Shown: one piece after another, positions 59,583 to 64,000 of the stretch | How the letters are laid out: each line of letters opens with the position of its first letter | Position numbering within the stretch: the stretch's first letter is position 1 | DNA from: Acetobacterium sp. KB-1 | GTDB lineage: Bacteria > Bacillota > Clostridia > Eubacteriales > Eubacteriaceae | DNA: 64,000 nucleotides | Assembly (NCBI RefSeq): GCF_003260995.1 | Contig: NZ_CP030040.1 | Coordinates: 1,401,736 to 1,465,735 of the forward strand | Direction of reading: 5' to 3' | Position numbers and translations under genes: made by a program | The notes under the pieces: model-generated | Told to the model about the DNA's origin: nothing | The model's database searches: none | What the model saw: only the letters and a program-made list of their open reading frames with translations

Positions 59583-60365
59583 TTACGAACTTTGTTCGAT
59601 GGCTTTCTCCAATTGATCCAATTGTACCGGCAGACTCATATCAATGACCGAATCATTGCTTTCCACCATGATCTTATCCTCATCCTTAAGAATAATTACC
59701 TTGGATTTTTTCGAAAGCTTCTTGAGCTTTTCTGCCATTCCCTTATTAATATGGAGATCCAGCGTTTTCTGGTTTTCAGATAAATAGATTTTAAGATCCT
59801 CTTCATCCCCATGAATGACCTCATCAAAAAACCGCAAGAACAGATCCTGGTCTTCTGCAACCTGATATTTCATTATTTTCTTGGCTATTTCAAAGGCGAT
59901 ATCGAGCAGCTCTTTTTCGCGAGTGTCCAGCGCCTGTTGCCGTTCTTCGTTGATTGCATCAAGAAGTTCATGAATCTCCTGAAGTTTCTGCTCAATTTCG
60001 CTTGTTGCCTGTGTCATGCCCTCGTTTAAGCCTTCTCTCAGACCAGCTTGAAAGCCATCCCGGGTGCCATCCTTCAAGCCTTCTTCGTGACCCGTTGCGT
60101 AGCCCTGCGAAAAGCCTTCCTGATAACCTGTTTCCTGAGATTTTTCTTTGATTTCCTGACTGGCCTTGATTGCTTCCTTCATCAGTTCATTGGCGGCATG
60201 CATCGCTTCAACGCTGTTATCCTGATCGGTTTGATCTTCAGCCATTGTCGTTTCCGTGTCTGGCTGACTGTCACTTTCTTGTTCTGTTTCATGATGACTG
60301 ATAACTGGTATCACGACTGGCGTACTAATTTGAGACACCCATTTAGCTTTTACAATACTAGACAA
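59583..60365 (-). CDS. fliH: flagellar assembly protein FliH
   Basis: A 260-residue protein; the N-terminal quarter is acidic and low-complexity, residues 80-116 carry ten glycines at exact four-residue spacing (the GxxxG run typical of FliH), followed by coiled coil and a C-terminal globular part that binds FliI. I choose the TTG ending 60365, eight bases from AAGGA, giving the common FliH start MSSIVKAKW; a GTG at 60383 is too near its ribosome site. The start overlaps the end of fliG by 8 nt. Confidence 0.87.
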   Translation of the reverse strand: MSSIVKAKWVSQISTPVVIPVISHHETEQESDSQPDTETTMAEDQTDQDNSVEAMHAANELMKEAIKASQEIKEKSQETGYQEGFSQGYATGHEEGLKDGTRDGFQAGLREGLNEGMTQATSEIEQKLQEIHELLDAINEERQQALDTREKELLDIAFEIAKKIMKYQVAEDQDLFLRFFDEVIHGDEEDLKIYLSENQKTLDLHINKGMAEKLKKLSKKSKVIILKDEDKIMVESNDSVIDMSLPVQLDQLEKAIEQSS

Positions 60366-61362
60366 TGATCTCGTCCTTTCCACCCTTAGATGTTACAATT
60401 TCGCCTTCTTCTTCCAGTCTTCGAATGACCGAAACAATCTTCTGCTGCGCTTCTTCTACATCCCGGACCCTGACATTATGCAAGAATTCCATCTCACTCT
60501 TAACCGTATCACCCATACGTTGGGACATATTGGCAAAAATAATGTCCGCAACTGCCTTGTTTGCACCCTTAAGTGCGACTGACATTTCTTTTGTATCAAT
60601 TTCTTGCAAGAATCGTTGAATCGACATTGAGTCAAGGATAACGATATCTTCAAATACAAACATCCGCTTACGAATTTCTTCTGACAGTTTGGCATCATTT
60701 TTACTGAGTTCATCAAAGATGTATTTTTCGGTTCCACGATCAATGTTGTTCATAATCTCAGCAATGTAATTAATCCCGCCAACTTCCAGCAAGTCAAAGG
60801 AAACAACCGATTCAAATTTGCGTTCAAGAATGGTTTCAACCTGTCTGATAATTTCCGGAGACGTCCGATCCATCCTGGCAATCCGTTCGACCACTTCAAC
60901 CCGAATGCTCTTGGGCAATTCCGAGATAATAGCCGAAGCCTGATCGGCTCTGGCATAAGATAAAACCAGAGCGATAGTCTGAGGATGCTCATTCATAATC
61001 ATGTTCATTAGATTTTTGTAATCCGCTTTACGGATAAACTCAAAGGCCTTCGTCCTGAGTGTTTTTGTGACCCGCTCCAAAAGTGCACTACCTTGCTGAA
61101 CCCCAAAGGCTTTTTCCAGTACATTTCGGGCATAATTAACCCCGCCTTCAATGTATACCTTTTGAGCCACACAAAGACCATAAAATTCGTCAATGACCTG
61201 ATCTGCCACCTCCGGCGGCACACTATCCTGTCGGGTAATCTCGTAGGTCAGAACTTCAATTTCTTCTTCTTGTAAATGTTTATATATATTAGAAGCAATA
61301 TCTGCGCCCAGAGAAATAACGACCTGCGCTGCTTTTTGTCGTGGTGTTAAGGTAACGTCCAT
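60358..61362 (-). CDS. fliG: flagellar motor switch protein FliG
   Basis: A 334-residue rotor protein with N, middle and C domains. The middle-domain EHPQTIALVLSY (NEHPQ..) and the C-terminal torque helix region (DIVILDSMSIQRFLQEIDTKEMSVALKGA) are clear. It couples stator movement to rotation. I prefer the ATG ending 61362, eleven bases from AAGGA, over a TTG three codons earlier that sits too close to the site. Confidence 0.95.
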   Translation of the reverse strand: MDVTLTPRQKAAQVVISLGADIASNIYKHLQEEEIEVLTYEITRQDSVPPEVADQVIDEFYGLCVAQKVYIEGGVNYARNVLEKAFGVQQGSALLERVTKTLRTKAFEFIRKADYKNLMNMIMNEHPQTIALVLSYARADQASAIISELPKSIRVEVVERIARMDRTSPEIIRQVETILERKFESVVSFDLLEVGGINYIAEIMNNIDRGTEKYIFDELSKNDAKLSEEIRKRMFVFEDIVILDSMSIQRFLQEIDTKEMSVALKGANKAVADIIFANMSQRMGDTVKSEMEFLHNVRVRDVEEAQQKIVSVIRRLEEEGEIVTSKGGKDEIIV

Positions 61363-61391
61363 ATTTGTCAACTTCCTTCAAAAATTCTTAT

Positions 61392-62978
61392 CTATTCACT
61401 TTCATTTTTAAGCCATGACTTAAATAACTGCGCCGCAATTTCCGGATTTGTGGTGGCAAACTCTTTGATTTTTTCTTTTTTATCATCTTTAAGCGTCTGA
61501 ATTGGCTCAATGGATTCCAGGTGATCTGCTGCCAGAGCACCAAATAAATCATCTGTTTGAGAATCTTCATCGGTTGCAAAGGCTTCATCAATCCCTTTTC
61601 CACGCTTGCCCTTCTTCTTATCTTTTCCATCCGCTTTTTTCTTTTTGCCACGGCTAAGAATAAATAACAAGACCAGCAGCAGTAACAGCACACCAGCTCC
61701 GATGCCACCAAACACCAATAACTGTTGCGGTGTAAACAGCGGTTCATCCACCTCTTCTTCCAGCTGAGCAAATTCAAAGTTACGCACGGTAACACTTGCG
61801 GGCGGGACGCCAGCGGCAAAAGCCACCAACTGAATCAGGTTTTCCCGGGCCACCGGGGTCATCGCCGGATCATCAATGGCAATCCCGATGGAGACCGTTT
61901 CGATGGCAGGGTCCAGTTTTTCAGTCTGCGTAATTTCCTGGCTAACCGAATAAGTGGTATTTTCGTTTATCCCAGTGACGATTCCACCATCACCAATTAG
62001 ACCTTCTGCATAGGTTGTGATATCCGTATTCCCGGTAACACCAGCAATTCCGCCGGCGATTCCGTCCTCATTGGAGATAACCAAACTGGAGGACTCCTGA
62101 TTGATCACCCCGGAGTTTTCACCATCTTCTGATGGCGTATAAACGGTTGATTCCTGCTTAATGGCATCGGTATTAAGAGTCGCTGTTACGGCAACCTTAT
62201 ACTGCTCCTGAGTGTAAGGTCCGTCCAATACCTTGTTTACTTTTTGAGTTAATGCATTCTCAACCGCATTTGTCAATTTTAACTTAGCCTCGCCGCCATT
62301 TTCAGCCGCCAGATTGTTGACCAGATCATTTCCTTCTCCATCTGTAAGTGCGATGTTTTCTGCCGTCAGACCCGATACGGACTTAATTACCAGATTTTGA
62401 ATCCCCGCAATTTGCTGCCGCGTTAAGGTGGCCCCCGGCTCTAAATGAATAATAACCGACGCCGTGGTACTTTCTGTTTCCTGTAGATAAAACACATTTT
62501 CTGTTGGTACCGAAATGGTAACAATGGCCTCTTTGACCCCGCTTAAGGTTTTAATGCTGGCACCCAGTCGCTCCTGAAGCTGCATGTTTTCATATTGTTT
62601 CCGCTCATAGTCGGTGGCCAGCATGCTGTTATTATCTTTAATGACGTAATAACTCAAGCCGTTTTTGGGGTAACCGGCTGTTGCCAACTGCATCCGCACC
62701 TTTGCCTCATCACCAGAGGGCACCATGATATTTCCCCCGGCATCTAACCTTACATCTACCGTCGATTCTGTCAGGGCTGACATAATTTCAGTGGTTTCTG
62801 CCTGGGTTAAACCAGTAAAAAGCGGTACATACTCTTTATGGTTCAAAAGAACGGTCAAACCGATGGATGCCAACAAGACCAGTGCAACCCCACCAATCAT
62901 CAGAATCTTAGCTTTTTTGGTCGTTCCGGTCCAGAAATTTTTGATTTTTTCTAAAAAGCCTTTAATTTTCTCATTCAT
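61392..62978 (-). CDS. fliF: flagellar MS-ring protein FliF
   Basis: A 528-residue membrane protein. Membrane segments at about 25-46 and 416-440 enclose a large external part with YscJ-type domain (VPLFTGLTQAE, then GLSYYVIKDNNSMLATDYERKQ spread over 125-150). The C-terminal tail is highly charged (RGKKKKADGKDKKKG) and ends in the FliG-binding segment (PEIAAQLFKSWL). It forms the base on which the flagellum assembles. The ribosome site is weak. Confidence 0.95.
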   Translation of the reverse strand: MNEKIKGFLEKIKNFWTGTTKKAKILMIGGVALVLLASIGLTVLLNHKEYVPLFTGLTQAETTEIMSALTESTVDVRLDAGGNIMVPSGDEAKVRMQLATAGYPKNGLSYYVIKDNNSMLATDYERKQYENMQLQERLGASIKTLSGVKEAIVTISVPTENVFYLQETESTTASVIIHLEPGATLTRQQIAGIQNLVIKSVSGLTAENIALTDGEGNDLVNNLAAENGGEAKLKLTNAVENALTQKVNKVLDGPYTQEQYKVAVTATLNTDAIKQESTVYTPSEDGENSGVINQESSSLVISNEDGIAGGIAGVTGNTDITTYAEGLIGDGGIVTGINENTTYSVSQEITQTEKLDPAIETVSIGIAIDDPAMTPVARENLIQLVAFAAGVPPASVTVRNFEFAQLEEEVDEPLFTPQQLLVFGGIGAGVLLLLLVLLFILSRGKKKKADGKDKKKGKRGKGIDEAFATDEDSQTDDLFGALAADHLESIEPIQTLKDDKKEKIKEFATTNPEIAAQLFKSWLKNESE

Positions 62979-63122
62979 CGTCTTTTCTCATCCATCCAAA
63001 GTATTTGCTGTCAATAGTCGTTAATAAACTGGCGCATTCTAACAGGGAATACCGGTCACCAAAATAAAATTTCAGCCCGGTATCCATTCCTGGTTTAAAA
63101 AAATGTTTTGACCTATCCAAAC

Positions 63123-63434
63123 TTATAGGCCTGTATTCATAACAGCCTGATAAGATTCTAAGACCTTATTACGCAACTGTACCATGGTTTGCAGTGCAAC
63201 ATCTGCCTTAGCGGTGTTGATCATCATGGTGTGCATATCGTCCATATTACCAATTGACAAATTGTAAGCATCTACCTTCGTAACTGCTTCTGTTTCTTCT
63301 ACATTATTAATCGTATCCTGTAGAATATTTTTAAAATCTCCGGCAACGCCGGTTTCTGCTGCATTTCCCGGGGTCGTGACAGCAGTGCCAATATTTGCTC
63401 CGCCGATAATGGAATTCATGGGTAAAATAAACAT
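63123..63434 (-). CDS. fliE: flagellar hook-basal body protein FliE
   Basis: A 103-residue protein. The C-terminal half (MDDMHTMMINTAKADVALQTMVQLRNKVLESYQ region) is the conserved FliE helix that joins MS ring and rod. The start is the ATG ending 63434 with AAGGAG six bases upstream; a GTG one codon earlier is closer than usual. A 144-nt gap (62979-63122) before fliF contains no gene. Confidence 0.92.
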   Translation of the reverse strand: MFILPMNSIIGGANIGTAVTTPGNAAETGVAGDFKNILQDTINNVEETEAVTKVDAYNLSIGNMDDMHTMMINTAKADVALQTMVQLRNKVLESYQAVMNTGL

Positions 63435-63446
63435 CACTTTCTCCTT

Positions 63447-63884
63447 TTAACGGCCGATTTCAAGGGCCTTTAATACAATTGATTTTGTCGCGTTAAATGC
63501 TGTTACATTTGCTTCATAGGCGCGGCTGGCACCCATGGCGTCAGTCATTTCCTGAGCGGTATTGACATTGGGATACATCACATATCCCTCAGCGTTAGCA
63601 TCTGGATGGGTGGGATCATAAACCGGAACTAAGGCCGACTCATCTTCAATCACTGCCTCAACCTGTACACCGGCCTTTTGAACAGCACCGGTTGCTGTTT
63701 TAAGCGCGTCCAGGAAGGTTCCCGTATTAACACTACTCAGCACTGTCATTTTTCGACGATACGGTTCACCTTCTTCGGTTCGGGTAACCTTGGCATTGGC
63801 AATATTTTGCGCAACAACATCCAATCGATACTTTTGAGCTGTCATACCCGATCCGGAAATATTAAAAGAACTTAAGAAACTCAT
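63447..63884 (-). CDS. flgC: flagellar proximal rod protein FlgC
   Basis: A 145-residue rod protein with the typical N-terminal SGMTAQKYRLDVVAQNIANA segment and the C-terminal NVNTAQEMTDAMGASRAYEANVTAFNATKS helix region. Its ATG overlaps the flgB stop by one base (TAATG), and GGAGG lies inside the end of flgB. fliE follows after 12 nt. Confidence 0.95.
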   Translation of the reverse strand: MSFLSSFNISGSGMTAQKYRLDVVAQNIANAKVTRTEEGEPYRRKMTVLSSVNTGTFLDALKTATGAVQKAGVQVEAVIEDESALVPVYDPTHPDANAEGYVMYPNVNTAQEMTDAMGASRAYEANVTAFNATKSIVLKALEIGR

Positions 63885-64000
63885 TATTTTCCTCCATTAA
63901 TTGCATATTTTAATCTGGAGTAGGAGTCACTGACACCACGAACCAGATAGTTATATTGCAGTACCGACTTTGTCATATCAATGTTTTCAGACTCCATATC
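63884..64000 (-). CDS. flgB: flagellar rod protein FlgB, C-terminal part (gene runs off the right edge)
   Basis: The last 38 codons plus stop are present. The translated end (DMESENIDMTKSVLQYN, then LVRGVSDSYSRLKYAING) matches the FlgB C-terminus, where V-E/D-E...MAEN-type helices repeat. It is the gene upstream of flgC in the standard operon. The N-terminal part is outside the window. Confidence 0.88.
   Translation of the reverse strand, partial: DMESENIDMTKSVLQYNYLVRGVSDSYSRLKYAINGGK

Noticed and set aside
63961-63968. GTACCGAC near the right edge, matching the start of the repeat family
   Set aside because: It lies within the flgB coding sequence and the match does not extend beyond eight bases.

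Overview
The window most resembles a chromosomal segment of an anaerobic, motile, low-GC Gram-positive acetogen, probably Acetobacterium or a close relative in the Eubacteriaceae. This is an inference from gene content and style: pyruvate:ferredoxin oxidoreductase, a K+-dependent membrane pyrophosphatase, an ApbE/NusG-II/Gx-transporter cluster of the kind linked to Rnf pumps, an alanine-use cassette, 2-hydroxyacyl-CoA dehydratase-activase proteins and a CggR-type glycolytic operon. No phage, integrase, transposase or CRISPR array was seen. Almost every gene lies on the minus strand; the exceptions are a NusG-II/Gx pair, one small acidic ORF, a LiaF-like gene and an aldo/keto reductase.

Layout, left to right. 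1-1.9 kb: the 5' two thirds of a 16S rRNA gene on the minus strand, preceded in transcription order by tRNA-Val, Asp, Phe, Gly and Cys; two perfect TTGACA-N17-TATAAT promoters drive the tRNAs and the rRNA. 1.9-8.6 kb: methyltransferase, M20 amidohydrolase, ApbE diverging from NusG-II/Gx transporter, and a PhoPR-like two-component system. 9.1-19.4 kb: a 1411-residue fused dehydratase activase, a FGGY kinase, and a module of PEP-hydrolase-family TIM barrel, Tm-1-like (UPF0261) protein and a sigma-54 activator that carries the same TIM-barrel domain as its sensor; a canonical -24/-12 promoter lies between activator and operon. 19.4-24.8 kb: rnpB and the macromolecular-synthesis operon dnaG-rpoD-trmK-nif3. 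25-36 kb: small acidic ORF, PFOR, alanine symporter, alanine dehydrogenase, Lrp, polyphosphate:AMP phosphotransferase, isocitrate dehydrogenase family enzyme, HD protein. 36-46.4 kb: LiaF-like protein, GGDEF/EAL protein, pgi, aldo/keto reductase, gldA, clpB, a ribbon-helix-helix protein. 46.6-57 kb: hppA, secG, gpmI, tpiA, pgk, gap, cggR, rpoN. 56.9-64 kb: trxB at the 3' end of a flagellar operon flgB-flgC-fliE-fliF-fliG-fliH-fliI-fliJ, cut by the window edge.

The genes make functional sense together. Lrp, alanine dehydrogenase and the Na+:alanine symporter deliver pyruvate to the adjacent PFOR. CggR with its own operator controls gap-pgk-tpiA-gpmI. RpoN, encoded here, would serve the -24/-12 promoter of the Tm-1/TIM-barrel operon.

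The most unusual signal is a family of intergenic, imperfectly palindromic repeats: six complete copies (four of about 188 bp, two of 99 bp) and one fragment. They share inverted ends beginning GTACCGAC, fold into a terminal stem enclosing one or three hairpins, and show compensatory base changes between copies. All lie in stretches that should be transcribed, usually between a stop codon and a terminator or between operon genes. They look like a mobile (MITE/REP-like) structured-RNA element that I do not recognise as a named family.
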